Source: Paracoccus pantotrophus
Lineage (GTDB): Bacteria > Pseudomonadota > Alphaproteobacteria > Rhodobacterales > Rhodobacteraceae
Direction of reading: 5' to 3'
DNA length: 64,000 bases
Assembly (NCBI RefSeq): GCF_008824185.1
Contig: NZ_CP044426.1
Span: 1,868,501 to 1,932,500, forward strand
Shown in pieces: positions 52,952 through 62,440 of this stretch; position 1 is the stretch's first letter; each line of letters begins with the position of its first letter. A program made the translations under genes and the position numbers. A model generated the notes under the pieces. The model did no database searches, had not been told where the DNA came from, and was given only the letters and a program-made list of their open reading frames with translations.

Positions 52952-54169
52952 TCAGCCGCCCGGGGCGGTGTAGTAGCAGAGCGCCAGCGGGCGCTTGACC
53001 ACCACGACGCCGCGCTTCTCACCGCGCACGGTCAGCATGTTCTTGTCGAAGTTGTCGCGGTTCTCCGACGACAGCAGGATCTCGATGTCCTGGCGCTGGT
53101 AGTAGGTGGCGGCCAGCTTGAAGGCTCCGGTCAGGAAATCGCCTTCCGGCATGTCCTCGGTATCGACCACCCGACGACCCCAGAGGCGCGGCGTCGGCGT
53201 CTCCATGAAGGGGTTGCCGAAGATGTAGCGCCCGGTCGTGTCCTTCAGCATCTCGGCCGCGGCCCAGTCCCAGATATTCAGGACATGTGCATCGACGACA
53301 TAGCCCGCCGCCGACACCTGCAGCATGGCAAGGCGCAACCGGTCGAGGATTGTCGCGCCAGAGGGCTCGCGGGCGGTCTGGCCATAGGCCGTGGCATTGG
53401 TGATCAGGCCCGAGAAGTTCTCTCCAGTGCCGTCGCCCGCCAGGATCTGCGCGTTCTCGACCTTGTTGACCTCATAGGTCAGCGTGGTGTCGATATCGGT
53501 CCGCAGCGCCGGGATGTCGTCCAGCATGTGCTTGTGGATTTCCATCCGGCCGGCGATGGTCTTCACCTCGGCCGATTCCGAGGTCCAGGTCTTGTCGATC
53601 AGCGGCTTCACCGTGGTGCCGTCATCCGGCACGATGCCGGCGGCGCCCGTGCGCGAGACCTCGCGGAAATACTTGATCAGCGGCTGGCCCGTCTCGCCCA
53701 CCGTGATCAGGTCTTTCACCACCAGCTTCTTGTCGGGCTCGGCGATGATCTCGGGCTCGCGGCGTTCGGGCAGCAGCTCGCCGGCAGAGCCAGGCAGCGA
53801 GGTGATGGCGTTGAAGAAGCCCAACGACACGTCGCCGTTCACGCCGCCCTTGGCCGCGGCCTTGATCTTCTCCTCGGCCTCGGCCACCACCAACTGGCCC
53901 AGAGACTTGGCGCCGCCGGCACCGCTGCGGCGGCCGCTGGCGAAGCGCTGCGCGAGATCACGGGCGGAAGCCTCCATCTCGTCGATGCGCGCCTTCAGCT
54001 CGCCCTGCTCGGCAAGTGCCTTATCGACATTCGCCTTGGTCTCTTCGGTCAGGCCGCCGAGACGCTTGGCCTCGTCCAGCGCGGCCTGGGCGCTCTTGTT
54101 GATATTGCCGGTAACCTTGTCGAATTCGGCTTTGAACTCGCCGAACGCCTGTTCCATGTCAAAGGCCAT
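52952..54169 (-). CDS. HK97-type major capsid protein
   Basis: A 405-aa capsid subunit. The first ~85 residues are a charged scaffold-like helix (FGEFKAEFDKVTGNINKSAQ), usually cleaved by the phage protease. The HK97 fold follows: ELLPERREPEIIAEPDKKLV, NAQILAGDGTGENFSGLITN, and RGEKRGVVVVKRPLALCYYT at the end. Located after the ClpP-like protease gene, 1 nt apart. Confidence 0.95.
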   Translation of the reverse strand: MAFDMEQAFGEFKAEFDKVTGNINKSAQAALDEAKRLGGLTEETKANVDKALAEQGELKARIDEMEASARDLAQRFASGRRSGAGGAKSLGQLVVAEAEEKIKAAAKGGVNGDVSLGFFNAITSLPGSAGELLPERREPEIIAEPDKKLVVKDLITVGETGQPLIKYFREVSRTGAAGIVPDDGTTVKPLIDKTWTSESAEVKTIAGRMEIHKHMLDDIPALRTDIDTTLTYEVNKVENAQILAGDGTGENFSGLITNATAYGQTAREPSGATILDRLRLAMLQVSAAGYVVDAHVLNIWDWAAAEMLKDTTGRYIFGNPFMETPTPRLWGRRVVDTEDMPEGDFLTGAFKLAATYYQRQDIEILLSSENRDNFDKNMLTVRGEKRGVVVVKRPLALCYYTAPGG

Positions 54170-54170
54170 G

Positions 54171-55043
54171 TCAGTTCTCCATCTTGGCCGTTAGGGATTT
54201 GGCCCACCCGGTCAGGCTGGCCATGGTCTCGACAGCGCGCGGCATGTCGTCGTCAGCAGCGCTCGGCTTGCTGGTAAGAGCCTTGATCGCGGCGCGGCGT
54301 TCAGACCGGGTCATCCCGTCCCGGGAGAGTGCCGCCTCGATGCGCGCGATGGTTTTGGTCTGCGGCGCCTGAGCCTTGGCCTTTTCGGAAACCTCGATGG
54401 CATCCGCGGCCAGAAGATCGTCGGCGAAACCCTGGTCTATGGCCGCGCGGCCGGAGATCCAGGTCTCGCGATCCATCATCTGACCGATCTGGCCGGCATC
54501 GATCTTGGTGCGCAGCGAATAGAGTTCGGCCATCACCTCGTCGAAGGCGCCGAGCTGGCCGGCAACCGTGGCGAGGTCGTGCCGGTCACCGATGGCATAG
54601 ACCCAGGTGTTGTGGATCATCAGGAAGCCGGCCCGGGCGATTTCCACGCGGTCCCCGGCCATGGCGATCACCGAGGCGGCAGAGGCGGCAAGACCGACGA
54701 TGCGCACCGTCACGTCCGCCTTGTGCCCGCGCAGCATGTTGTAGATCGCCAGCCCCTCGAACACGTCGCCGCCCGGGCTGTTGATGTTGACCACCACCTC
54801 GCGCTCGCCGGCAGCGCGCAGCAGCGCCCCCACCTTGCGCCCGGTCACGCCGTAGCCGTCCCAGGTGTCGCCGATCACATCCATCACGTCGATGGCGAAG
54901 GGGCCGCTATCATCGCCCACCGCCTCGGCGCGGGCGCGCAGTTCGGGCTGCCACTTCTCGAAAGCCTTGGGCGGGGCGCATTCGGCGCGCACGTCGTCGG
55001 GCCGCACACCGAAATGCGCGACCGGCATGTGGTTCTTGGCCAT
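54171..55043 (-). CDS. ClpP-like prohead protease
   Basis: Serine protease of 290 aa that matures the capsid. The ClpP core spans residues ~55-215: NINSPGGDVFEGLAIYNMLR, nucleophile region GLAASAASVIAMAGD, FLMIHNTWVYAIGDRHDLAT with the histidine, and DRETWISGRAAIDQGFADDL. The C-terminal extension (SRDGMTRSERRAAIKALTS) is phage-typical. ATG 55043 is preceded by GGGGAAG. The longer upstream frame is a portal shadow. Confidence 0.92.
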   Translation of the reverse strand: MAKNHMPVAHFGVRPDDVRAECAPPKAFEKWQPELRARAEAVGDDSGPFAIDVMDVIGDTWDGYGVTGRKVGALLRAAGEREVVVNINSPGGDVFEGLAIYNMLRGHKADVTVRIVGLAASAASVIAMAGDRVEIARAGFLMIHNTWVYAIGDRHDLATVAGQLGAFDEVMAELYSLRTKIDAGQIGQMMDRETWISGRAAIDQGFADDLLAADAIEVSEKAKAQAPQTKTIARIEAALSRDGMTRSERRAAIKALTSKPSAADDDMPRAVETMASLTGWAKSLTAKMEN

Positions 55044-55045
55044 CG

Positions 55046-56287
55046 TCACTTCCCCTTGAGAATCATGTCCATGGGCTTCATGGCGCCCTGCATCCACAGC
55101 AGATCGGCAGCGCCGCCCTCGCGCTCGATATTGAGCTTGTCGCGCGCCTCGTCCGGCTTCATGACGCCCATCGTCACCATCGCGCGGATGAATTCCGCCT
55201 TCGCCTTGCTGTCCATCTGGAGCATGGCCTCGCGGTTGAACTCGGCGTAGGTGTCGCGCTGCTCGCGCAGCGGGATCAGCTGCTTGCGAATCCGCTGTTC
55301 GACCTTCTTCAGCACCGGGTTGATGCCGAGCTGCATCCAGGACAGGAAGATCTGCTCGACCCCGGTCCCCCACATGGTCTGCCCCGCGGCCGAATGACCG
55401 ATGACGATGGGGGGAACCCCGAACCAGCGGCAAACCTCCTCGATCGAGAAGCGCCGCGTCTCCAGCATTTGGGCATCGTCCGGGTTCAGCGTCAGCTGCT
55501 CGAACTCCATCCCCGCCTCGAGGATCATCAGCTTGCCGGCCTTCGTCGAGCCGGCGTATTCGCTCATCATCGCCTGCAACTGCGGGCGCTGTTCGGGCGA
55601 GATGCGCTGGTTGGTCTTCAGCACGCCCGAGGCCTGCATGCCCGAGCCGAACATCTTGGCCGATGCCTCGTCGGCCGCCATGGCAGCGCCAAGCGATTGC
55701 GTGCCCCAGCGGATCGGCGACATGCCCTCATCTCCGCCGAAGCCCCAGCCCCGCAGATGGAACATGTCTTCGCGGCCGATGACGCGCGGGCGCGACGTGC
55801 CGGGCTCGCGCACCTCGTAGAACAACTCGCCGCTCACCTTGTTGCGGAACGGCCGGACATGGGTGGCGGGCAGCGGCATCAGCGAGGATGGCCGGCCGTT
55901 GACCCGGTCGATCTCGGCATAGGCGTTGCCGGTGGCCAGCATCCAGGAGAACATGCCCTCCCAGAACTCGACCGGCGTCTGGTCGGCATTCGGCGACAGG
56001 CTGATCAGGTCGGCCAGCGCCCCGTCCTGCCGCTGCCGGCCGCCAGCGGTCTTGCGATAAAGGTCCAGCGGCAGCGAGGCCATCGCCTGGGCGCTGCGAA
56101 CGATGCAGGCCCAAACCGCCGAGATGGTCAGCGCTGCCGACAGCGTCACCACCTTGCCCGAGGCATTGCTGGCGACGTAATAGCCGAGGTCGCCGCCTTG
56201 CAGGGTGAGGCGCTGTTCCTTGGTCAGATCGGACAGCGCCGCCATCGGCCTGCCGAAGCGATCGACGATGCCCCGCGGCAGGTCCAT
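55046..56287 (-). CDS. HK97-type portal protein
   Basis: A 413-aa portal subunit through which DNA is packaged. Typical blocks are VWACIVRSAQAMASLPLDLY, FWEGMFSWMLATGNAYAEID, HLRGWGFGGDEGMSPI and SIEEVCRWFGVPPIVIG. Ends two bases before the protease start. Confidence 0.93.
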   Translation of the reverse strand: MDLPRGIVDRFGRPMAALSDLTKEQRLTLQGGDLGYYVASNASGKVVTLSAALTISAVWACIVRSAQAMASLPLDLYRKTAGGRQRQDGALADLISLSPNADQTPVEFWEGMFSWMLATGNAYAEIDRVNGRPSSLMPLPATHVRPFRNKVSGELFYEVREPGTSRPRVIGREDMFHLRGWGFGGDEGMSPIRWGTQSLGAAMAADEASAKMFGSGMQASGVLKTNQRISPEQRPQLQAMMSEYAGSTKAGKLMILEAGMEFEQLTLNPDDAQMLETRRFSIEEVCRWFGVPPIVIGHSAAGQTMWGTGVEQIFLSWMQLGINPVLKKVEQRIRKQLIPLREQRDTYAEFNREAMLQMDSKAKAEFIRAMVTMGVMKPDEARDKLNIEREGGAADLLWMQGAMKPMDMILKGK

Positions 56288-56288
56288 C

Positions 56289-57995
56289 TCAGATCACCAT
56301 GATCGGGTTGGCCAGGAAGTCGCCGATCGGCGGTGCGGCCTGCGGGTTGTTGAACATCAGCATCGCCGCATCGAACGCCGCCATCAGGGGATCGATCTTG
56401 GCAGCGCCGGAAGCTTGCTTCGTCACCATGTAGTTGCTCCCCTTGAGTTCCTGTTTGGCGTTGCCGACCGCCCAGTTCATGATCGGCTGGTCGGCGTGCA
56501 GCATGCGCCGCGACTCCAGCTTCAGCGGCACCGTCGAAATCGCGGTCTGGAGCTTCCAGCCCTGCTGCACCGCCTGCACCAGGGGCGAGACCATGCCCAT
56601 CTCCTCCAGCGCATCGAGCAGAAGCGCGATCCCTGCCGCGTCGAGGCCTATGCCGCCGGCCTCGGGCAGCCGCCCGGCCAACCGCACCCGGTCGCAGATC
56701 TCGGCAGCCTCGGCGGCCTGCAGCTCGGGCGAGGACACGACGCGCAGGTCGCCGTCTTCCTCAAACCCGCGCAACGCGTCGGCGATCTGCGGCCTGGACT
56801 TGAACACCGTCTCGCGTGCCCAGGCGCGAACCCAGAGCAGCCAGACCTTGTCTCGCGCCCGCCGGCCCAGCACCGCGAGCGCCGCGAGGTCGTCGGCTCC
56901 ACCCCAGTCCACGCCGATGGTGCAGACCTCGCTTTCGCCCAGCAGCCGGTCGAGGGTGATCCAACCTGCTGCGGCCGGTTCCCAATGCACCGCGCCAGAC
57001 CAGGCATCGCCGCCGAGACCGACCCCGATCTCGATGTTGAGATGCTGGCTGGCCCAGATCTGCTCGGCCTCCTTCGAGACCTTGCCGTTGTTCTCGTAAT
57101 CGTCCTCGAGCGCCTGTTCGTCGATCGACAGGCCGAGATTCGGCAGGACCAGATGCCAGTTGTCCCGGTCGCGCCAGTATTTCTCGTTGCGCTGGAATTC
57201 CTCGGGGAACTCGTAAAGCACCGGCAGCATGATCGGCGCCGGTCCGGCCTTGCCGTCGCGGATGGCCCGTGCCTTCTTCAGTTCCGACTTCCAGATCCCC
57301 GTCGGCATCTCGTCCGACTGGGTGGTGATCATCAAGACCTTGCCGCGCACCTTGGTGATGCCGCCGCCGCGGATCTGCTGCATCACCTTCGCCGCCTTCG
57401 CCTTCTTGCCCAGCTCGTGCAGCTCGTCGATGATGGTGAGCACCGGGATTTCCCCAGTGACGATGGAGGTGTCGAAGGTCTTCACCTCCAGCTTCGAGCC
57501 GGTCTTGCGCCGGGTCACCGTCTTCAGGTGCTCCTGGACCTTGAAGATCAGCTTCAGCTTGTCGTCCAGGTTGATCATCCCCTGCGCCTGGTCGAAGCAA
57601 CGCTCTGAGATGTTCTGGCTCGGCCCCACCAGCAGCATCTGCCGGTTCGGCGCCTCCTCCATGTAGAGCGCCGTCAGGCCGAGCGCCGCCACATAGGTGG
57701 ATTTCGAGTTCTTCTTCGGAACCATGCAGAGCAGTTCCCAGACCAACTCGCGATGGGTCTCCGGATCCTCGCTGGCGAAGAACACCACCAGGATGGTCTT
57801 GAACCAGTCGCCGCAGGCCTCCGACATCGGCGGATTGCCTGGCACGTCCGGCAGTCGCAACCGGTTGAAGAACGCCAGCACCCGTGCCGCCTTCGCTTCG
57901 TTGACCGGCACATCGGCGATCGGCACCTCGCCGGCCTGAAGCTTTTCCCACCAATCCGGGCAAGCGAAGCGCGGCAGAGCCTCAATGGCGGACAT
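56289..57995 (-). CDS. Terminase large subunit
   Basis: ATP-driven packaging motor and nuclease, 568 aa. Walker A is the atypical VPKKNSKSTYVAAL, Walker B is VLTIIDELHELG, and the motif III-like coupling segment is VLMITTQSDE. The RNase H-like nuclease starts CTIGVDWGGADDLAALAVLG, with a later GGIGLDAAGIALLLDAL. Belongs to the TerL type often paired with HK97-like heads. Overlaps the small terminase gene by 14 nt. Confidence 0.94.
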   Translation of the reverse strand: MSAIEALPRFACPDWWEKLQAGEVPIADVPVNEAKAARVLAFFNRLRLPDVPGNPPMSEACGDWFKTILVVFFASEDPETHRELVWELLCMVPKKNSKSTYVAALGLTALYMEEAPNRQMLLVGPSQNISERCFDQAQGMINLDDKLKLIFKVQEHLKTVTRRKTGSKLEVKTFDTSIVTGEIPVLTIIDELHELGKKAKAAKVMQQIRGGGITKVRGKVLMITTQSDEMPTGIWKSELKKARAIRDGKAGPAPIMLPVLYEFPEEFQRNEKYWRDRDNWHLVLPNLGLSIDEQALEDDYENNGKVSKEAEQIWASQHLNIEIGVGLGGDAWSGAVHWEPAAAGWITLDRLLGESEVCTIGVDWGGADDLAALAVLGRRARDKVWLLWVRAWARETVFKSRPQIADALRGFEEDGDLRVVSSPELQAAEAAEICDRVRLAGRLPEAGGIGLDAAGIALLLDALEEMGMVSPLVQAVQQGWKLQTAISTVPLKLESRRMLHADQPIMNWAVGNAKQELKGSNYMVTKQASGAAKIDPLMAAFDAAMLMFNNPQAAPPIGDFLANPIMVI

Positions 57996-58473
57996 TGCCC
58001 CCGCCGCCCTTGGTCTCCAGGTCCAGCTCTTTCATCAGCGCGGCGTCGGCATCGAGCGCCAGCACCTCGTCGAGCACCTTCTTGCCCAGCTTTTCCTTGG
58101 GCTCGGGCTGATCCTTAGGCCGCGACGCATAGGCGCGTTCCGCCTCCATCTGGTCGAACCGATCCAGCAGCCGATCCACCTGGCGCATCGCGCCGACATT
58201 GCCGGACTGGGCGGCGGCAAGCGCCAGCTCCAGCCGGCGCGCGTCGAGCATGTCGCGCGCCACCGGGCGAATCTTCAGCTCCTGAAAAAAATTCCGCCGA
58301 AAAGTCGGCAGCGACATGCGCAGCACGGCCGCGATCCGTTCATTGGACCAGCCGACCGCAAGCAACATCTTGACTTTATTGCGATCTTCCGGCGTCGCCA
58401 CCTTGCGGGGACGGCCGGGCTTGCCGGACCCCGCTTCAACGGGGTTTCCGAACAGGTCGAAAACCTCTTCCAT
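57982..58473 (-). CDS. Terminase small subunit
   Basis: A 163-aa DNA-binding subunit. After GRPRKV an HTH is visible (VKMLLAVGWSNERIAAVLRM SLPTFRRNFF), then helices for oligomerisation (ARRLELALAAAQSGNVGAMR QVDRLLDRF) and a charged tail. Directly precedes and overlaps the large subunit gene. Confidence 0.82.
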   Translation of the reverse strand: MEEVFDLFGNPVEAGSGKPGRPRKVATPEDRNKVKMLLAVGWSNERIAAVLRMSLPTFRRNFFQELKIRPVARDMLDARRLELALAAAQSGNVGAMRQVDRLLDRFDQMEAERAYASRPKDQPEPKEKLGKKVLDEVLALDADAALMKELDLETKGGGGNVRH

Positions 58474-58638
58474 CAGAAAAAAATCTCCAGATGAGGGGGG
58501 CGCGGGTCCGGGCCGGATTGGCCCCCTGACTTTCGACCCACCCCCTCCTTTGGGGGTCCGAGGGGTCGATCTGCCCGATTTCGAGGCATTTTCGACCGGA
58601 TCGGGCTGATTTCGAGGTCGGCGCGGTGATCCGCGCGG

Positions 58639-58758
58639 TCACGCAGCGGTCGGGCCTCCGCATCCTTGGCACCTCGGCCCCGTCACCGCCGATCCGCACC
58701 ACGGGCATGGCTTCGACGGTGCCTGCCCGTTGGCCGGCTGCCTAACCCCGACCGACAT
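58639..58758 (-). CDS. 39-aa double CxxC zinc-ribbon protein
   Basis: MSVGVRQPANGQAPSKPCPW, then CGSAVTGPRCQGCGGPTAA. Four cysteines as CPWC-x8-CQGC fit a minimal zinc ribbon. Its ATG lies inside the end of the HNH gene (17-nt overlap). The gap from here to the small terminase (about 165 bp) contains only a weak open frame. Function unknown. Confidence 0.5.
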   Translation of the reverse strand: MSVGVRQPANGQAPSKPCPWCGSAVTGPRCQGCGGPTAA

Positions 58759-59125
58759 CGCCGTTGGTGGCGCTATGATTGGCGGCACCTGCGCGCTCCT
58801 CTGCCTGCTTGTCCCGATTGTGGCAGGTCGCGCAAAGGCATTGCAGATTGCCCGGATCGAAGAACAGATCACGGTCGCCGCGATGCGGACGGATATGGTC
58901 GGCCACCAGTTCGCGGCTTTGACCAATGACGCCACAGCGGGCACAGGTGAACAGCGCAGACGCAAGGCAATCCCAACGGAGCCGCTGCCACTCTGCCGTC
59001 TTATACCACTTGCGCCATGGCACTATCTGGTCCCGGCGCTTGAGCCGATCCGGCCCGGCACCGATGGACGTTACGCGCGCCGACAACGAGCCAACGCGCG
59101 GTGCGAGTTGCTTGAGCCTGCCCAT
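58742..59125 (-). CDS. HNH endonuclease
   Basis: A 127-aa nuclease with CARCGVIGQSRELVADHIRPH, LFFDPGNLQCLCATCHNRDK: two CxxC zinc knuckles, the DH pair and the late N/H of the HNH fold. HNH proteins next to terminase genes assist genome packaging in cos phages. The start is set at MGRLKQLAPRVGSLSARV; a longer frame starts at 59206. Confidence 0.9.
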   Translation of the reverse strand: MGRLKQLAPRVGSLSARVTSIGAGPDRLKRRDQIVPWRKWYKTAEWQRLRWDCLASALFTCARCGVIGQSRELVADHIRPHRGDRDLFFDPGNLQCLCATCHNRDKQAEERAGAANHSATNGDVGRG

Positions 59126-59222
59126 CGATACCCCGGAAATGACAACGCCCGCTCGGGACATGATCCCTGCGGGCGCAATTCGTGATACTATGCAATTCTG
59201 TCTCACAGACGGACTTAAGCCG

Positions 59223-60005
59223 TCAAGAAGTTTTTTTGCCCCGATACCCGATCATGCGGTCCAGCGCGGCGCACAGAGCCTCTGTGATGGCTTTCCTGTG
59301 CGCCCCTTTGACCGCCCACCCATGGCTCACCAGCACATCGTCCAGCGTGCAGCCCTTGATGCAGACCATGTCCACCAGCACCCGATCCATAATCGGGCCG
59401 CGCTGCGTCGCGCCCCGATTGGACGGCCGGATGCGGCGCATGGTCATTGATGCGCTGCAGCCGATCCGGTTGCGCAGGATCGTCAGCTCCTGGGCGATAT
59501 CGAGATGCCGGTCCATCCAGCCCATGCTGTCGCCACCGCCACGCGACGCATCGAGCCGCGAGACCTTGGTGCCATCGGCCGCTGCCAGTTCGACCAGCGC
59601 CGCATAGCGGCGGCCCATCGCGATCTGGCCCGGCGTCAGGGGGCACGGCTTCTTGCGGCGCCGGGCCGAGGCGATCATCCGGTCGAACACGTCGGCGGCG
59701 CGGACACTGGCGCGATGCCCGTATCCTGTCGGCGCCGCCGCCCATTTCTCCAGGCCGCGATCATCGACGCCGTTCGGCACCATGGTCAGCTGACGTTCAA
59801 CGACGAACGGGCCGCGCGCCGGGGCGGCAATCGTATCCGGGCCGCATTGGTCGGGGATCGCGCTGGCGTCCCGGATGGCGGCGAGCCGGGCGGCTTCCTC
59901 GGCTTTCCGGGCATCCCGAGCCTCCCTTGCGGCCATGATCAGCGACTTCCCGGCTTCGGCCTTCTGCGCCGCTCTCAACATATTGTGGTCCCTCTTGCTC
60001 ATCAT
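59223..60005 (-). CDS. Prophage protein of unknown function, possible late regulator
   Basis: A 260-aa protein, starting MMSKRDHNMLRAAQKAEAGK. The C-terminal ~60 residues (VCIKGCTLDDVLVSHGWAVK GAHRKAITEALCAALDRM) have the look of a helix-turn-helix of the DUF6456/sigma-like kind, which in phages can be a late-gene activator. The N-terminal third is a charged helix. AGG lies 4-7 nt before the paired ATG codons. It sits between the replication and packaging modules, which also fits a late regulator. Confidence 0.6.
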   Translation of the reverse strand: MMSKRDHNMLRAAQKAEAGKSLIMAAREARDARKAEEAARLAAIRDASAIPDQCGPDTIAAPARGPFVVERQLTMVPNGVDDRGLEKWAAAPTGYGHRASVRAADVFDRMIASARRRKKPCPLTPGQIAMGRRYAALVELAAADGTKVSRLDASRGGGDSMGWMDRHLDIAQELTILRNRIGCSASMTMRRIRPSNRGATQRGPIMDRVLVDMVCIKGCTLDDVLVSHGWAVKGAHRKAITEALCAALDRMIGYRGKKTS

Positions 60006-60356
60006 ACTGCCTATTGTTTCGGTCGCTGTTTCTTCAGGGAGGATAGGGAGGATCGGATTATCTTGAGGGATGATTGAGGGAGGTAATTTGGAGACGATTA
60101 TCTTTAGATTACAAGCAGTTGATGCCGTCAGGGAGGATAGGGAGGCAAAACCGGGTCCACGCATATGGGGCCTTCATCACCCCATACCCCTTCCCTTCTC
60201 GCGCATACGCGTATGCGGGAATTTGCCTCCCTATCCTCCCTGACGCCCCGAACCCCTTGTAATGTCGCCAGAAAACCCGGGGAGGCAGACCCTCCCTTTC
60301 CTCCCTGTAGGGAGGCAAATTCCTCCCTCCTGCCTTCATCGACAGGGGTGCGGGGA
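60006..60356. repeat. GGGAGG-rich repeat region, candidate phage replication origin
   Basis: A 350-bp non-coding stretch between the primase-helicase stop and the upstream gene. GGGAGGATAGGGAGG occurs twice directly (near 60037 and 60131) and once inverted (near 60226). More CCTCCCT/AGGGAGG words follow near 60275-60330. A 24-bp perfect inverted repeat and a 16-bp palindrome are listed separately. Confidence 0.6.
60126..60245. repeat. Perfect 24-bp inverted repeat pair
   Basis: The arm at 60126-60149 (CGTCAGGGAGGATAGGGAGG, then CAAA) is the exact reverse complement of 60222-60245. The arms are 72 bp apart and enclose the palindrome CGCATACGCGTATGCG at 60202-60217. Confidence 0.85.
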
Positions 60357-62195
60357 TCACAGGTTGCCATCTTGGCCTCCGCTGCGACCAGCGATGGGGC
60401 GGCCGTTCGCGTCGCGCGGCGCGGTCCTGAAGCGGTGCCCGAACTCCATCGAGAACCGGATGCCGTCATATCGCATGATGCCGTTGGACTTGCGCTCGGA
60501 GAACTTCTTGCCGGTGCTGGGACTGACCCAGCGGCGCATCTTGTCCTTGATCTGGCGCTGGATCGTGCCCTGCTGCCAGACGTTACCACCTTGCTCGTCC
60601 TGCCAAAGCTGGAACGCCAGCGCGAGGTCCTTCGCCGTCTCACTGTCCTCGGGCTGCCCCGAGACAACGCAACAGGTCTCAAGGAAGAAGCCGAGCGGGT
60701 CGCTCTCCTCGCGATACTCGTTGGTGGCGCTTAGAACGGCCGGCGGCTCCTGCAGCCCGCCCTCGAGGTAGTCTATCAGGCCCTCGATCAGCCAGTTGAG
60801 GATGCCGGATCGCTCTTCCCAGAGCTTGGCACCCAGGTCCGGGTCCCGCTCCTTCGGCGGAATGGTCACGTCGAACGGCACGATCAGCAGCCTGCGCCAG
60901 ATCCCGTCATCGCGGCCGCGCACCTCGGGGCGATAGTTGCCCTGGATGGTGATCTTGAATTTGGGCGTGACCTCGATCTGCTCGCCGAAGTTCGGCCGCA
61001 CATTGATCGGCTCGCCGCCGGTCAGCTGCTTGATCAGGCCCTCGCGCAGCTTCTCGCCCTCTTCGGGCTCGGACGTGCGCACCATGCGGGCGAGCATGAG
61101 CGGCACGAGGTCCGGGGTCGCCGCCGAGCCGTCCTTCTTGGTCGAACCGGTCAGGGTCTCGATCCGCGCCGTTGCGGCATAGTCGCCGAACATGCGGGCG
61201 ATCAGGTCCACCAGCACGGACTTGCCGTTGGCGCCGAGCCCGTAGAAGAAGACCAGCTTCTGCTCGCCGGTCAGCGCCGTCGTATTCAGGGCGAACCAGC
61301 GCTGCACGAAGCGCCTGACCTCTGGATCGGGCAGGATGCGGGTGATGAACCTGTCGAAGATCGGCCGCTTTGCGTCCGGGTCGTATCGCACCGGCATCAT
61401 CTTGGTGATCAGCTGATCCCGGGCATGCGGCACAAACTGCATGTCGGCCATGGGGCTCATTCCACTTTCCGGATCGCCCGGAATGACCGAGAATCGCATG
61501 ACCCCATTCTCGCAACAGACATCGAGCGGGGCGGCGTTCAGCCGCTCGAACGACACGGCCAGGCCGACACCGGCCTCCTTGATCGAAGCGTCGATCCGGG
61601 TCGTATTGCCCGAGGTCTTCGCCCAGCCGTGATGATCCTTGCGGACCGAAAGCAGCACCTTCTCGACACCCGAGAGACGGGCAAGCTTGGGCGCCATGCT
61701 ATCCAGCTCCTGCTGGGCGGCCTCCGCCTCCTCGCCTCCGGCGCTTACGATGCGTCCGAGTTCACGCTCGCGTCGCCGCAACTGCACGCCGTCCTCGAGG
61801 ATCTGCATCTGCCAGTCCTCGAGCCGAAGATGCGGGATTTCCCGCGAAATCAACTCGCCAAGCATCTGGGCACGGCGGCGAACCTCGATGCCGTCCTCGT
61901 CTTTCTGCCATCGCTGGCCGGTCCAGACGTGCCAGCCATAGCGGGGCACATAGATCAGTTCGTCCCGGTAATGGCGGGCATAGCGCTGACCGTTGCCATG
62001 GTCGTTGAGCGGAAACTGCGCGCAGTCCGAAAACGGATCGTCGGCCTGGCCCTCGGAAGGGGTTCCAGGGGATTGGCTATCGCCGTCACCGGCAGAGGCC
62101 TCCGGCTCCATCCCCTCGGGCAGATCGACCTCCTCGGCATTGCTCATCACGGCCCGGACCTGCCCGAGCGCGTCGTCATCGCTCCTATCGGTCAT
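60357..62195 (-). CDS. D5/P4-like primase-helicase
   Basis: A 612-aa phage replication helicase. An N-terminal acidic region precedes the D5 N domain (HYRDELIYVPRYGWHVWTGQ RWQKDEDG). The SF3 ATPase has Walker A GLGANGKSVLVDL and Walker B region LMLARMVRTSEPEEGEKLR, with KFKITIQGNYRPEVRGRDDG as the sensor region. Ends with a winged-helix-like C terminus. Overlaps the upstream gene by 4 nt. Confidence 0.92.
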   Translation of the reverse strand: MTDRSDDDALGQVRAVMSNAEEVDLPEGMEPEASAGDGDSQSPGTPSEGQADDPFSDCAQFPLNDHGNGQRYARHYRDELIYVPRYGWHVWTGQRWQKDEDGIEVRRRAQMLGELISREIPHLRLEDWQMQILEDGVQLRRRERELGRIVSAGGEEAEAAQQELDSMAPKLARLSGVEKVLLSVRKDHHGWAKTSGNTTRIDASIKEAGVGLAVSFERLNAAPLDVCCENGVMRFSVIPGDPESGMSPMADMQFVPHARDQLITKMMPVRYDPDAKRPIFDRFITRILPDPEVRRFVQRWFALNTTALTGEQKLVFFYGLGANGKSVLVDLIARMFGDYAATARIETLTGSTKKDGSAATPDLVPLMLARMVRTSEPEEGEKLREGLIKQLTGGEPINVRPNFGEQIEVTPKFKITIQGNYRPEVRGRDDGIWRRLLIVPFDVTIPPKERDPDLGAKLWEERSGILNWLIEGLIDYLEGGLQEPPAVLSATNEYREESDPLGFFLETCCVVSGQPEDSETAKDLALAFQLWQDEQGGNVWQQGTIQRQIKDKMRRWVSPSTGKKFSERKSNGIMRYDGIRFSMEFGHRFRTAPRDANGRPIAGRSGGQDGNL

Positions 62196-62440
62196 TGCAA
62201 CCTCTCCGGATCGATCCGGGCGTCACCCACCGCACGCAACTGCGCGATCTTCGAGCGGATCAGGTCGAGGAACGGGTCGGTCTCATCGCTGTAGCTGACG
62301 ACGATTTGCGCAACGATGTCCGAAAGCGCGATGAACAGGCCGCGCGCCTCGGAAATCGACAGACCTTCAAGGCGCGCGATCCCCCGAAACATCACCTCGA
62401 ACCTGTTCGCGGCTTCAACAATCTCCTGCTCGTCAAGCAT
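62192..62440 (-). CDS. Small prophage protein in the replication module
   Basis: An 82-aa mostly helical protein, MLDEQEIVEAANRFEVMFRG, DPFLDLIRSKIAQLRAVGDA. It overlaps both replication genes by a few bases (8 nt upstream, 4 nt downstream), so it is translated with them. No family recognised. Confidence 0.65.
   Translation of the reverse strand: MLDEQEIVEAANRFEVMFRGIARLEGLSISEARGLFIALSDIVAQIVVSYSDETDPFLDLIRSKIAQLRAVGDARIDPERLQ

Noticed and set aside
58436..58642. GTG-started frame between the zinc ribbon and small terminase genes
   Set aside because: No family features or ribosome binding site; composition resembles random GC-rich translation.
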